Source: Chloroflexota bacterium (GTDB taxonomy: Bacteria > Chloroflexota > Limnocylindria > Limnocylindrales > CSP1-4). From it: a stretch of DNA of 14,232 nucleotides. The stretch covers positions 1-14,232 of the forward strand of contig JACCYW010000318.1 in the NCBI GenBank assembly GCA_013696275.1, in the 5' to 3' direction. Numbering within the stretch: position 1 is the stretch's first letter; each line of letters opens with the position of its first letter. The translations under genes were made by a program, and so were the position numbers. Under the pieces are notes generated by a model. The model was not told the origin of the DNA. It saw only the letters and a list, made by a program, of their open reading frames with translations, and did not search any database. Positions 1 to 8,288 of this stretch are shown piece after piece.

Positions 1-764
1 CCGAAGTCGAAGAGCAGGACCTCTCCCGCGTGCAGCACGCGCGATCCGGCTGAGCCGTGTGGCAGGGCGGCACGCTCGCCGGCCAGGCAGGTCACATCGA
101 AAGCCAGCGCCTCAGCTCCGTGAGTGCGCATCTCCCACTCCAACTGGAGCGCCAGCTCGGTCTCGGTCACGCCGGCCCGGATGACGGGCAGGAGCCGCTC
201 GAGCGCCCTATCAGCCACGGCACAGGCTGCGGCGACACGTTCCAGCTCCGCCGGCTCTTTCGTCTGTCGCTGTTCCTCTATCCACCCTTCGACCGGTACC
301 AGCTCAAGTCCCGGAGCGGCTGCCGCCAGCCGCTGCCAGGTGGCGTGGCTGACGAAGCCCGCTTCGAGGGCGACACGTCGAGCCGGGCCCAGGGAAGACA
401 CGATCTCCGGCCAGCGCGGCGCGAAGTCGTTGTAGACCTGCTCGATGCGTGCGCCCGGACACTCATCGCGGGCCTGTAGCGTATAGCGCGAGTCAGCCAG
501 GACGACGAGCTCGCGGGGTGACACGAGGAACTGGCCCGACACACCGGCCACCTTCTCTTCACCTTCGCCCAGCACGAAGCCGCTGAGATAGCGGGTGTTC
601 TCGCGACGCACGCCGAAGTAGACATCGATCCTCTCGCTCGCCATCCGTTCGCGCAATCGACCCAGGCGCACCGGTCGGGCGCGCAGGTCCGCCGCCAGCC
701 ACGCTTCGGTCTGCGCCAGCGTGGGCGGCGCGGCGGGATGGTCGGCCAGGGGCGGCGATGCCAT
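1..764 (-). CDS. M24 family metallopeptidase, Xaa-Pro aminopeptidase-like (partial, C-terminus off window)
   Basis: About 254 residues are present; the C-terminal part lies beyond the left edge. Residues about 35-160 look like the creatinase N-terminal domain, with the NTRYLSGF stretch at 56-63 typical of Xaa-Pro aminopeptidases. The M24 pita-bread domain begins near residue 165. It shows PHGSAG (235-240), whose His is the usual substrate-binding His, and VLLFDFG at the edge, whose Asp253 should be the first metal ligand. The other expected ligands (Asp, His, Glu, Glu) are outside the window. By family it removes an N-terminal residue preceding proline, in the cytoplasm, using two metal ions. 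The ATG at 764 overlaps the mltG stop codon by one base (TGATG), which supports this start. It leaves about 35 extra N-terminal residues compared with usual members, and a GTG at codon 32 is an alternative. PepQ-type dipeptidase cannot be excluded without the C-terminus. Confidence 0.88.
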   Translation of the reverse strand, partial: MASPPLADHPAAPPTLAQTEAWLAADLRARPVRLGRLRERMASERIDVYFGVRRENTRYLSGFVLGEGEEKVAGVSGQFLVSPRELVVLADSRYTLQARDECPGARIEQVYNDFAPRWPEIVSSLGPARRVALEAGFVSHATWQRLAAAAPGLELVPVEGWIEEQRQTKEPAELERVAAACAVADRALERLLPVIRAGVTETELALQLEWEMRTHGAEALAFDVTCLAGERAALPHGSAGSRVLHAGEVLLFDF

Positions 765-2086
765 CACTGGCACTGGGCCACGTTCTCGTTGTGCTCCCGG
801 TTGTTGGTCGCGAAGAGATGTCCGCGCGATCCGTCGCACGTGGCCACGAAGAAGAGGTACCCGTCGGCTGTGTCGGGATCGAACGCGGCTTCGATCGATA
901 GGGTGCTGGGCGAGGCGATCGGCCCGGGTGGCAGGCCGCCGGTCTGATAGCTCTGATAGCCCTGCAGGTCATCGGTCACCGCGAAATCCTGCAGCGCCTC
1001 CCCGACTCGGTTCCAGAACACGAACTGGGGCCACTCGCTGATGCCCATGTCGCGCAACTGCATGGTGTCGTTGGCATAGATGACGGTGGGGTCCGCGTTG
1101 AGCAGCAGCACGCCGTTGGCCAGGCCGTCCAGCCGGTTCTGGTAGACCCCCGCGATGAGTGCCCGCTCCTCGTCGAGGACAGCCTCACGCTCGACGATGC
1201 TGGCCAGCGTGACGACCTCATAGAGGTCGCGGTCCTCCTGTTCAGCGCGCGTGACGAAGGCCTCGTTGGTCGCCTGCCATTCGTCGAGCAACAGTCGCAG
1301 CAGGGCTTGGGCGTCGGTCTCGGTATCGAACTCGAAGACGCCGGCGCCAAGGAACCCCTCCAGGCTCTGTCCAGCTGGGATGGCCTCGAGCCATGGATAG
1401 TCGGACACCAGCTCGGCTGGTGGATGCTGGGCCAGCTCGTAGAACTCCGCCGGGTCCACCTGGGCAGGCTGTTGGTCCTCCAGCTGGGCCACGTACTGTT
1501 CCACCCGCAGACCGTCGCGCAGAGCGAGCGTGACCATGGCGGGTGCCGGTTCTGGCGCCTGGCGGAGGCGGTCGACGATCTCCTGCGGGGTCATCTGAGC
1601 GGACAGCGTGAACGTGCCGCTCTGGAGCTGGCTCTCCAGGTCGCGCGTGACGACGATGTACTGGAACACCGCCGGGTCCGAGATGAGTCCCTGATCAGCC
1701 AGCGCCCGGGCGATCGCGGTCACCGTCGCGCCGCTCTGCACGATGAACTCGGTCGGCGTCGCGTCGGCATCGGCAGGCGACTCCAGCGCGCTGCCAAGGT
1801 CGTCGCGGACCACGTCGGCGACGAACGGGATGCGCAACGATTGCGGGTTGTCACGGGCCATCCCGCGGGCAAAGTCCCGAAAGGCCGGTCCGGCGAAGAG
1901 GAAGGCGCCCACCAGCACGACCGCCCCAAGGATGACCAGGAAGATGACGCCGCGCCACACACCCGACTTCCCGCTCGAGCGGGTCGGTCTTCGGCGGGAG
2001 TCGATGGAGTGACCGGTCACACCATAAGCGCGTATGTCGCGCCCGCTGTCATCGCGCGGCGGTCGACCCCGACCGGAGGCCGTCAC
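764..2086 (-). CDS. mltG: Endolytic peptidoglycan transglycosylase MltG (YceG-like)
   Basis: This 440-residue protein is of the MltG/YceG family, which cuts nascent glycan strands at the outer face of the membrane and sets their length. A basic cytoplasmic N-terminus of about 43 residues is followed by one membrane helix (about 44-66). A LysM-like part follows (about 112-180), then the YceG catalytic domain. The motif LASIVERE (294-301) contains the expected catalytic Glu299. DPTVIYA (332-338), GGLPPGPIASP (383-393) and the late YLFFVA (410-415) and EHNENV (431-436) are family hallmarks. The usual LEG-FPDTY stretch is present only as LEGFLGAGVFEF (242-253), so the middle is altered. The start is a GTG whose GTGA overlaps the ruvX stop by four bases, and the stop overlaps the next ATG. 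This suggests coupled translation with ruvX and the M24 gene. Family assignment is very secure. Confidence 0.95.
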   Translation of the reverse strand: MTASGRGRPPRDDSGRDIRAYGVTGHSIDSRRRPTRSSGKSGVWRGVIFLVILGAVVLVGAFLFAGPAFRDFARGMARDNPQSLRIPFVADVVRDDLGSALESPADADATPTEFIVQSGATVTAIARALADQGLISDPAVFQYIVVTRDLESQLQSGTFTLSAQMTPQEIVDRLRQAPEPAPAMVTLALRDGLRVEQYVAQLEDQQPAQVDPAEFYELAQHPPAELVSDYPWLEAIPAGQSLEGFLGAGVFEFDTETDAQALLRLLLDEWQATNEAFVTRAEQEDRDLYEVVTLASIVEREAVLDEERALIAGVYQNRLDGLANGVLLLNADPTVIYANDTMQLRDMGISEWPQFVFWNRVGEALQDFAVTDDLQGYQSYQTGGLPPGPIASPSTLSIEAAFDPDTADGYLFFVATCDGSRGHLFATNNREHNENVAQCQ

Positions 2087-2565
2087 GAAGGCGATCCCGC
2101 TCGAGAGTCCAGTTCGGCCTGGAGGATGAGGGCAGCTGCCGCCTGGTCGATCCGGGCGCGGTAAGCCGTACGGGCTCGGCTGCTGGGCGGACCGCCCGCG
2201 CTGCCGCGCCTTGGCCTTGGCCCCCTATCGGCTGCCGCCTGACTGGTGAAGCGCTCGTCACGGAGGCCCACCGGCATGTCCAGGCGCTCCCTGAGCGCCT
2301 CGACCCACTCGCGAGTGACGGCCGCCTGCGTGCCTTCACCTCCGTCGCCCAGCAGTGGCAAGCCGACGATGAGCTCGGTAGCGCCCGACTCGCTGACGAT
2401 GCGCGCGATGGACCTTGCATCACGGTCGATGTCGCCCCGGCGCAGGGTGGCCAATGGCCGGATCCGTCCCGTCGCTACCTCGGCCACAGCGACCCCGATG
2501 CGTCGCTCCCCCAAGTCCAGACCCAGCAACAGGGCCGGACCGATCTCGACTCCATCGACAGGCAT
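2083..2565 (-). CDS. ruvX: Putative pre-16S rRNA nuclease / Holliday junction resolvase-like RuvX (YqgF)
   Basis: This 160-residue protein has the normal length for the YqgF/RuvX family (RNase H fold), implicated in 16S rRNA 5' end maturation and proposed as a junction resolvase. The first strand reads LLGLDLGERRIGVAVAE (13-29) with acidic Asp17. ELIVGLPLLGDGGEG (64-78) is the second conserved stretch, with Gly in place of the usual Asn after GLPL. LRDERFTSQAA (101-111) and IDQAAAALILQ (139-149) supply the other conserved acidic residues (Asp103/Glu104, Asp140). The ATG at 2565 follows the upstream stop by 18 bases, and a good Shine-Dalgarno overlaps that stop. The end overlaps mltG by four bases. 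ruvX between alaS and mltG is a recurrent order in Gram-positive bacteria, which supports the call. Confidence 0.95.
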   Translation of the reverse strand: MPVDGVEIGPALLLGLDLGERRIGVAVAEVATGRIRPLATLRRGDIDRDARSIARIVSESGATELIVGLPLLGDGGEGTQAAVTREWVEALRERLDMPVGLRDERFTSQAAADRGPRPRRGSAGGPPSSRARTAYRARIDQAAAALILQAELDSRAGSPS

Positions 2566-2576
2566 GGGTTCGGATG

Positions 2577-2584
2577 CTCTCCTT
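2577..2584 (-). promoter_or_regulatory. Shine-Dalgarno of ruvX
   Basis: On the minus strand the bases read AAGGAGAG, partly overlapping the TGA stop of the gene before, 11 bases ahead of the ruvX ATG. The match to the anti-Shine-Dalgarno core is strong, but the spacing is somewhat long. No other start codon lies closer, so it supports the ATG at 2565. Confidence 0.55.
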
Positions 2585-4212
2585 CAGGGCGTGGACCGTT
2601 GCGGCTCCAAGATGGCGAGGTCGATGCGCCGCGGGTCATCAGGGACCGCATCGATGAAATCGGGCCACGGCGTGATCTCCACGCTGCCGTAAGCCGCCAG
2701 TATGCCGCGCGCCTCGGAAATGGTCCGACCGCGGATGGCCTGGACCATCGGCGCCGGGTCGAGCGGCACGTATCGCTCGCCGGTCACCGAGACGTCGTAG
2801 GTGATGACGCCAGCCGCTGCCGAGCCCTCGCCGACCGTGGTCACGACCGAATCCGGTAAGAGCCTGGTGTTGGCGACCAGGGACCCGGTCAGCCTGTCGA
2901 CAGCCATCTCCGCGACCATGGCCTCGTCAACGCCCAGGACGGTCCCTCGACTCACGACGGCCAGCGAGAAGGTGGTCGCTTCCATGTCCTCGAGCTCGAC
3001 GGCCGGCCGGTCAGCATCGGCCGGCTCGCGCAGAGCGGTGGCCGGGAAGAGGACCAGGCCGCGCGCCGTGTAGGCCGGGTCGGCGAGGGCCGCCTGGAGC
3101 TGCTCGTCCAGGCTCGTCTCCAGCTGGCCGAGCGCATCGTCGTAGTCCTGTCGGACGACGACCGATATTTCCGTGCGAGCTCCGCCAGCCATGGCCGAGG
3201 GGTTAGTGACCCTGACCAGCTGGGCCTCGATAGGCCCTGGTAGCTCGCTTATGGACGCCTTTTCGACGTTGCCGGCGCTGCCGCCCTGGACGGCCCGGAC
3301 GGGCGCGTCCCTGACAGCCGGGCCGGTCGCGAAGGAGGCCACAGGGATGGTCACCGTGCGCGTCGTCTCGAAGGCGATGCCGTCGGCCGTTGCGACGCGC
3401 GTGCCCTCCGGGATAGGCACCTCGAAGAGCGTGTTCTCGCTTGTGAACCGAACGGTACCGGTGGCCCGTTCCTCGGTCACTTGGCGACCGGTCGCGGCAA
3501 AGGTGCCGTTCGCACTCAGTGGGATGTCGATGCGCTGAGCGGGCACCACCGCCGCCTCGGCATCGGGGATGGCCGCGGCCGGATCGGCGGTCACCCTGAC
3601 CGACAGAGGGCCAACCTGGCTCGTGGCAGGACGGACCGTGATGCTGACGGTGGGCAGGAACAGGTACGCCGCGTAGAGCGCGCCACCCATCAGACCGATG
3701 AGCAAGGCAAGGCGCGCCGCCAGCCCCAGCCGGGCGCGCGCGCGGTGCCGGGTCGGCCTCCCCGTGGTCAGCTCGCCAGCACGTGCTCCGACCGGCACCG
3801 ATGAGGGCTCGCGGAGCACCGTCGCCGAACTGGACGTGACGAAGCCGGCGCCGGCGCTGGAACGAGGCGCGATCCGGACCGGCGCCGCGGCCGCCTCCTC
3901 ATGAAGCGCGACCGCGCCCAGATCAGCGCCCACACCGGCGACACTCTGTGCCGCCTTCGCATCCTCCACACTCGCGTAGGCGGGCATGCCCGCCGAGACG
4001 GCCAGCGAACGCGCGCCTGCCTCGGCGCTGACCAGGACGACCGTCACGCCGCGCGCCTGACCCTCCCGTTCGAGCAACCGGAAGTTGATACGACTGGTGG
4101 CGATGCGCGACCCTCGCGGCAGCACCATCAGGAAATGACCGTCCTCGGCATTGCGCAGCCGGGCGACCGCGACCGTGATCTCGTCGTCGACGTCAAGGTA
4201 GGCGACGGTCAT
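2584..4212 (-). CDS. Single-pass membrane protein with baseplate J/gp47-like outer region
   Basis: This 542-residue protein has a clear three-part layout. Residues 1-90 form a small alpha/beta domain with FLMVLPRGSRIATS (27-40), FRLLERE (44-50) and VTVVLVSAE (56-64). A low-complexity Ala/Ser-rich linker (about 95-155) leads to a basic stretch (RHRARAR, 155-161) and one membrane helix (about 163-187). The positive side predicts N-inside and about 355 residues outside. The outer part carries motifs of the baseplate J-like family: GSAGNVEKA (311-319) and VTNPSAMAGGARTE (335-348). It ends in a small domain, SEARGILAAYG (499-509) then ITPWPDFIDAVPDDP (513-527). From memory this same layout occurs in membrane proteins of Patescibacteria and Chloroflexota annotated baseplate J/gp47. 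No phage structural genes are nearby, so a phage role is unlikely. It starts 7 bases after the actin-like ATPase gene, with no clear Shine-Dalgarno, so coupling and a joint role are likely. Specific function unknown. Confidence 0.75.
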   Translation of the reverse strand: MTVAYLDVDDEITVAVARLRNAEDGHFLMVLPRGSRIATSRINFRLLEREGQARGVTVVLVSAEAGARSLAVSAGMPAYASVEDAKAAQSVAGVGADLGAVALHEEAAAAPVRIAPRSSAGAGFVTSSSATVLREPSSVPVGARAGELTTGRPTRHRARARLGLAARLALLIGLMGGALYAAYLFLPTVSITVRPATSQVGPLSVRVTADPAAAIPDAEAAVVPAQRIDIPLSANGTFAATGRQVTEERATGTVRFTSENTLFEVPIPEGTRVATADGIAFETTRTVTIPVASFATGPAVRDAPVRAVQGGSAGNVEKASISELPGPIEAQLVRVTNPSAMAGGARTEISVVVRQDYDDALGQLETSLDEQLQAALADPAYTARGLVLFPATALREPADADRPAVELEDMEATTFSLAVVSRGTVLGVDEAMVAEMAVDRLTGSLVANTRLLPDSVVTTVGEGSAAAGVITYDVSVTGERYVPLDPAPMVQAIRGRTISEARGILAAYGSVEITPWPDFIDAVPDDPRRIDLAILEPQRSTP

Positions 4213-4219
4213 CGCTGCG

Positions 4220-5482
4220 CTAGACGCGCATCACCCGGAGTACCCGGCGCAGTGCCGCGTCCAGGGGTGCCTCCGGGGCCGCCATCTCGATGGCCTGGTA
4301 GGCCAGTCCGAGCGGCGGCACGTCCTGGACATCCACGAGCAGACCCGTGGCATCTTCGATCCCTTCGACCTGACTGGGGTCGATGGTCTCCACGTGAGGC
4401 GGCCGCGCGAACGGCAGGTCGCGGGCAAGGGACGGCTCGCGGAGTGCCTTCTGAAGTTGAGGCAGACGCGACCCTCCGCCGCAGATGTAGATGCGACCAG
4501 GCAACAGGGCCGCCCGACCGAACTCCTCGAGGATCAACTCGATGCCGGCCGACCAGACGGCGACATCCTCGGCGATGATGGCGGCGACTTCCTCATGCCG
4601 GTCCACGGTGAGCCCCTTGGCGAAGTCGATCTTGACCTCCTCCGCCCGCGCGAATGGCAGCTCCAGGCGGTCCGCCAGTGACCGGGTGAAGGCTCGACCA
4701 CCGAGGGCGAACATGCGCGTCCCCTCCACTCCGCCATTCCGGACCAGGGCAACGTCCGTGGTACCGCCGCCCACGTCGATGAAGAGTGCTCCTGCCTGTT
4801 GGACCACCTCTCCGCCAAGGCAGCGGGCGACCGCATATGGCTCGGCCACGATCGCCAGGAGCTCCAGGTCCAGCTCGCTCGCAACGCTCTGTAGCGCTCC
4901 CAGGTGCATCAGCGGCGCGAACGCATTGAAGATGCTGATGCGGACATGGCGACCCCTGAAGCCGACCGGCTGAGTGACCTGGTAGCCATCGATGGTCGCG
5001 CCGGTGACCGCAGCATGGACGAGCCTGATGTCCACGTTGGAGAGCCCGGTCTCCCAGGTGATGGCACGTTCGGCGTCATGCAGCGCTGCTCGCTGGAGGG
5101 TATCGATGAGCTTCTGGAGTTCCTGCTGGCTGATCGGATGGTCGGGTCGCTTGCGCTCCTGGTCGTGGCTGATGGTGAAACCCTTGACCAGCTCGCCAGC
5201 GATGCCGATGACCACCTGGCTGGACCGAAAGCCAGCCATCTCCTCGGCTTCCTGGAGGGCGACCTGGCAGTTGTCGACGACCGCGCCGATATCGGCGACC
5301 GTACCCGATTGCATATGCGCCAGGCCCTGACGCCGCCGTCCCACGCCCCGCACCACACCCTGGTTATCGGCGCCGATATCGAAGACGAGGGCCTTGGCGA
5401 ACTCGGTCCCGATGTCCAGGGCTGTGCAGGCCCCCAGCGAGTCCCGGTCCTGACGATCCAGGAAACGGCGCCAGAAGGCCAC
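4220..5482 (-). CDS. Actin-like ATPase of the FtsA/PilM type
   Basis: This 420-residue protein belongs to the actin/HSP70 ATPase superfamily and is closest in form to FtsA and PilM. Phosphate-1 is TALDIGTEFAKAL (20-32). Phosphate-2 is ALFIDVGGGTTDVALV (232-247). The adenosine motif is IYICGGGSRLPQL (331-343). VVIGIAGELVKGF (90-102), the DHPISQQEL stretch (114-122) and AEPYAVARCL (213-222) also fit an FtsA-like SHS2-containing middle. FtsA tethers FtsZ to the membrane and PilM binds the cytoplasmic tail of PilN; either would be a membrane-linked scaffold. No ftsZ, ftsQ or pilN/O/Q lies beside it, so neither symbol is safe. The last residues (LRRVLRVMRV) are basic and hydrophobic and could be a short amphipathic tail. 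The start is a GTG six bases after the alaS stop, and the baseplate-J-like membrane gene follows after 7 bases. That neighbour is the natural candidate partner. Confidence 0.85.
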   Translation of the reverse strand: MAFWRRFLDRQDRDSLGACTALDIGTEFAKALVFDIGADNQGVVRGVGRRRQGLAHMQSGTVADIGAVVDNCQVALQEAEEMAGFRSSQVVIGIAGELVKGFTISHDQERKRPDHPISQQELQKLIDTLQRAALHDAERAITWETGLSNVDIRLVHAAVTGATIDGYQVTQPVGFRGRHVRISIFNAFAPLMHLGALQSVASELDLELLAIVAEPYAVARCLGGEVVQQAGALFIDVGGGTTDVALVRNGGVEGTRMFALGGRAFTRSLADRLELPFARAEEVKIDFAKGLTVDRHEEVAAIIAEDVAVWSAGIELILEEFGRAALLPGRIYICGGGSRLPQLQKALREPSLARDLPFARPPHVETIDPSQVEGIEDATGLLVDVQDVPPLGLAYQAIEMAAPEAPLDAALRRVLRVMRV

Positions 5483-5488
5483 CTATCT

Positions 5489-8281
5489 TCAGCTGCCGCC
5501 GAGTTGCTCGGCCAGTGCCTGGCGGATGGCTTCGAGTGCACTGGGCAGGCGATCCCTGCGGGTGCCGCGCGCCTGGGCCATCTCTGGCCGTCCCCCACCG
5601 CGTCCTTCGAAGACGGGCGCCCCGCTCCCCACGAGCTGGCCGGCCGAGATGCCGCGCGCCACCAGGTCGTCGCTGACCGTCACGAACAGCTGCGGCTCGT
5701 CAGCTTCCAGGGCCAGCGCGATGACGCCCTGGCCTAGGACGCCGCGTACGTCACGGGCATAGCCTTTCAGCTCATCCATCGAATCGAAGGGCGCCGCATA
5801 GGCGACGAAGCGGGTGCCGTCCATCGACTCGGCGGTGGAGACCAGCTCAGCTGGTCGGATGGCTGGGCTGGCACCCCTCTTCACGCGCCGCTCGAGTTCA
5901 CGGACACGCTCCTGCAGCTCCCCGATGCGCCCCGGCAATGCATCCCGATCGCGCGCGCCTGCCGCGGCCGTGGCGCGTTCGAGCAGGTCGAAGCGTTCCT
6001 GGACCAGCCTCTCGGCAGCCTCACCGGTGATCGCCTCGATGCGTCGCATGCCGGTCCCGATGGAGCGCTCGGCGACGATGAAGAAGCCGCCGATCTGGCC
6101 GGTGGCGTGGCAATGCGTGCCGCCACACAGCTCGCGGCTGTAGCCATCGACCGTGATGACGCGCACCCTTTCGCCATACTTCTCGTCGAAGAAGGCGTCC
6201 GCGCCAGCGTCCACCGCCTGCTGCATGGTCATCAGCGCAGGCGCCACCCGACGGTCATCGCGGATCACGCGGCGGACCTCACCTTCGATGGCTCGCCGCT
6301 CCTGGTCGGTCAGCGGACGGTCGGCCGGGTAGTCGAAGCGAAGGTAGTCGGGCGTCACCAGCGACCCGGCCTGGCGGGCCTGCTCGCCGATCGTGTTACG
6401 CAGGGCCCGGTGTACCAGATGCGTCCCGGTGTGGTTACGCATCGTGCTCGCCCGACGGTCGATATCCACTTCAGCGCTGATCGACTGGCCGATCCTGAGC
6501 GCGCCATGGAGTGTGCCATGGTGGACGATCAGGCCGCCCACCGGTCGCTGTGTGTCGCGCACCGTGAACAGGATCTCCCCGCCAGCCGCGGAGCGCAGCA
6601 CGCCCCGGTCACCGATCTGCCCGCCGCCTTCGGCATAGAAGGGGGTCTTGTCCAGCACTATGGCCGCCTCCGCCGCGGCCATCGCACGCAGCTCGACCTC
6701 CGGTCTCGCCTCCAGTTCCTGGTACTCGGTCGAGTCGCGCACGATGGCAGCCACCGTGGCCTGCGCCGATGTCGTCTCGTAGCCGACGAAGTCACTGTCG
6801 CCGGTACGTCGGGCGATGGCGTCGAAGGTAGCGGTCATCTCCGCCTGGCGGGCGAGGTCGGCCCGCTTGCCTGTCCGACTGCGCTGGCGCTGTTCACCCA
6901 GGGCGCGGTCGAAGCCGCCATGGTCGACGCGGACTCCGTATTCCGCGGCCAGCTCGATGGTCAGATCTATGGGGAAGCCGTAGGTGTCGTGGAGCCGGAA
7001 TGCGACATCGGTCGGCAGCATCGGGGCATCGTCGGGCACCACCTCCGGCCGCCGGCCGACGACCCGCTGGGCAGACGTCAGGGCGATGAGCGCCTCCTCC
7101 AGTTGGACCGTGCCGGCATCCAGTGTCCGGGCGAAGGCGGTCTCCTCGCGGGCCAGCGCGCCCAGGATGATCTGGCGACGCTCGGTCAGGATCGGATAGG
7201 CGCTCTGCATCGTGTCGATGACGGCCTTGGCCGCCTCGGCCAGGAATGGTTCGGCGCGGCCAAGGAGCCGGCCGTGCCGGACGGCCCGCCTGATGATGCG
7301 CCGGCAGACGTAGCCTCGACCCTCGTTCGCCGGCAACACGCCATCGGCGATGAGGAAGGTCGCCGCACGCGAGTGATCGGCGATGACCTGGTAGCTGAAC
7401 CGCTCAGCCTCGAACGCGTCGGGATCGTGGCTGAGCAGATCGCGCATCCGCTGGTGGATGGGCGTGAACAGATCGGTGTCGTAGTTGGTGGCGACCTGCT
7501 GGATGACGCTCGCCAGGCGCTCCAGGCTCATGCCCGTGTCGACGCTCGTGAACGGCAGCGGTACCCGCACACCTTCCGCCTGCTGGTCGAACTCCATGAA
7601 GACCAGATTCCAGATCTCCAGCCAGCGTGGACAAGTCTCGGAGTGGTCGGGGACGCAGTGGGGACCCTCGCTCAACCACGCCCCACGGTCGAAGTGGATC
7701 TCCGAGCACGGGCCGCACGGACCCGTGTCGGCCATCCGCCAGAAGTTCTTGTCGTCGCCGCGATCGACATCCCCCCACCGGGCCATCCGCTCGGGTGGTA
7801 GCCCGATCTCGTCGCGCCACACAGCGAAAGCTTCGTCGTCGTCAGTGTAGGTGGTGGCCGCCAATCGTTCCCCCGGGATGCCGTACACCTTGGTCAGCAG
7901 CTCCCACGCCCAGCGGATGGCCTCGCGCTTGAAATAGTCGCCGAAGCTCCAGTTGCCCAACATCTCGAAGAAGGTGTTGTGCCGTGATGAACGGCCGACC
8001 TCCTCGAAGTCGTTGTGCTTGCCGGCGACACGCAGGACGCGCTGCACATCGACGGCGCGCCTGTACGAGCGCGTCTCCACGCCGCGCAGGACGTCCTTGA
8101 ACTGGACCATCCCGGAATTGGTGAAGAGGAGGGTCTGGTCGCCCGGTGGCACCAGGCTGGCGCCCGGCACGACGGTATGGCCGCGCTCCTCGAAGAAGTC
8201 CAGGAAGAGCTGGCGTATCTCTGAGGCAGGCCGATACGCGATGCGCGGGTCAGGCTGCGAGCCTGGTGTCGATGACGGCAT
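5489..8281 (-). CDS. alaS: Alanyl-tRNA synthetase
   Basis: This 930-residue class II synthetase charges tRNA-Ala with alanine in the cytosol and is of the usual bacterial length or slightly longer. The catalytic domain shows FTNSGMVQFKDV (53-64), HNTFFEMLGNWSFGDYFK (101-118) and DTGPCGPCSEI (185-195). The tRNA-recognition part includes GRGYVCRRIIRRAVRHG (321-337). The editing domain, which hydrolyses Ser-tRNA and Gly-tRNA mischarges, has HTGTH (617-621) and CGGTH (719-723), which supply the zinc and active-site ligands. A coiled region follows (about 783-802). The C-terminal DHHA1 domain ends with GRGGGRPEMAQARG (893-906), slightly different from the commoner GGKGGGRP form. The ATG at 8281 lies 45 bases after the gene before it and 7 bases after a TAAACT hexamer, so alaS may have its own promoter. 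There is no room for a T-box leader. Confidence 0.98.
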   Translation of the reverse strand: MPSSTPGSQPDPRIAYRPASEIRQLFLDFFEERGHTVVPGASLVPPGDQTLLFTNSGMVQFKDVLRGVETRSYRRAVDVQRVLRVAGKHNDFEEVGRSSRHNTFFEMLGNWSFGDYFKREAIRWAWELLTKVYGIPGERLAATTYTDDDEAFAVWRDEIGLPPERMARWGDVDRGDDKNFWRMADTGPCGPCSEIHFDRGAWLSEGPHCVPDHSETCPRWLEIWNLVFMEFDQQAEGVRVPLPFTSVDTGMSLERLASVIQQVATNYDTDLFTPIHQRMRDLLSHDPDAFEAERFSYQVIADHSRAATFLIADGVLPANEGRGYVCRRIIRRAVRHGRLLGRAEPFLAEAAKAVIDTMQSAYPILTERRQIILGALAREETAFARTLDAGTVQLEEALIALTSAQRVVGRRPEVVPDDAPMLPTDVAFRLHDTYGFPIDLTIELAAEYGVRVDHGGFDRALGEQRQRSRTGKRADLARQAEMTATFDAIARRTGDSDFVGYETTSAQATVAAIVRDSTEYQELEARPEVELRAMAAAEAAIVLDKTPFYAEGGGQIGDRGVLRSAAGGEILFTVRDTQRPVGGLIVHHGTLHGALRIGQSISAEVDIDRRASTMRNHTGTHLVHRALRNTIGEQARQAGSLVTPDYLRFDYPADRPLTDQERRAIEGEVRRVIRDDRRVAPALMTMQQAVDAGADAFFDEKYGERVRVITVDGYSRELCGGTHCHATGQIGGFFIVAERSIGTGMRRIEAITGEAAERLVQERFDLLERATAAAGARDRDALPGRIGELQERVRELERRVKRGASPAIRPAELVSTAESMDGTRFVAYAAPFDSMDELKGYARDVRGVLGQGVIALALEADEPQLFVTVSDDLVARGISAGQLVGSGAPVFEGRGGGRPEMAQARGTRRDRLPSALEAIRQALAEQLGGS

Positions 8282-8288
8282 GTCGTCG

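Noticed and set aside
1307..2164. Plus-strand open frame of 285 codons across mltG and ruvX
   Set aside because: Antisense shadow of two secure genes; the residues are rich in Arg, Gly and His with no motif.
2584..4212. Prophage or contractile injection remnant, suggested by the baseplate J motifs
   Set aside because: No tail, sheath, capsid, integrase or attachment-site repeat is nearby. The protein has a membrane helix, and base composition matches its neighbours.
6107..7801. Plus-strand open frame of 564 codons inside alaS
   Set aside because: It lies wholly antisense to well-supported alaS and its residues show no family pattern. Long antisense frames are usual at this GC content.
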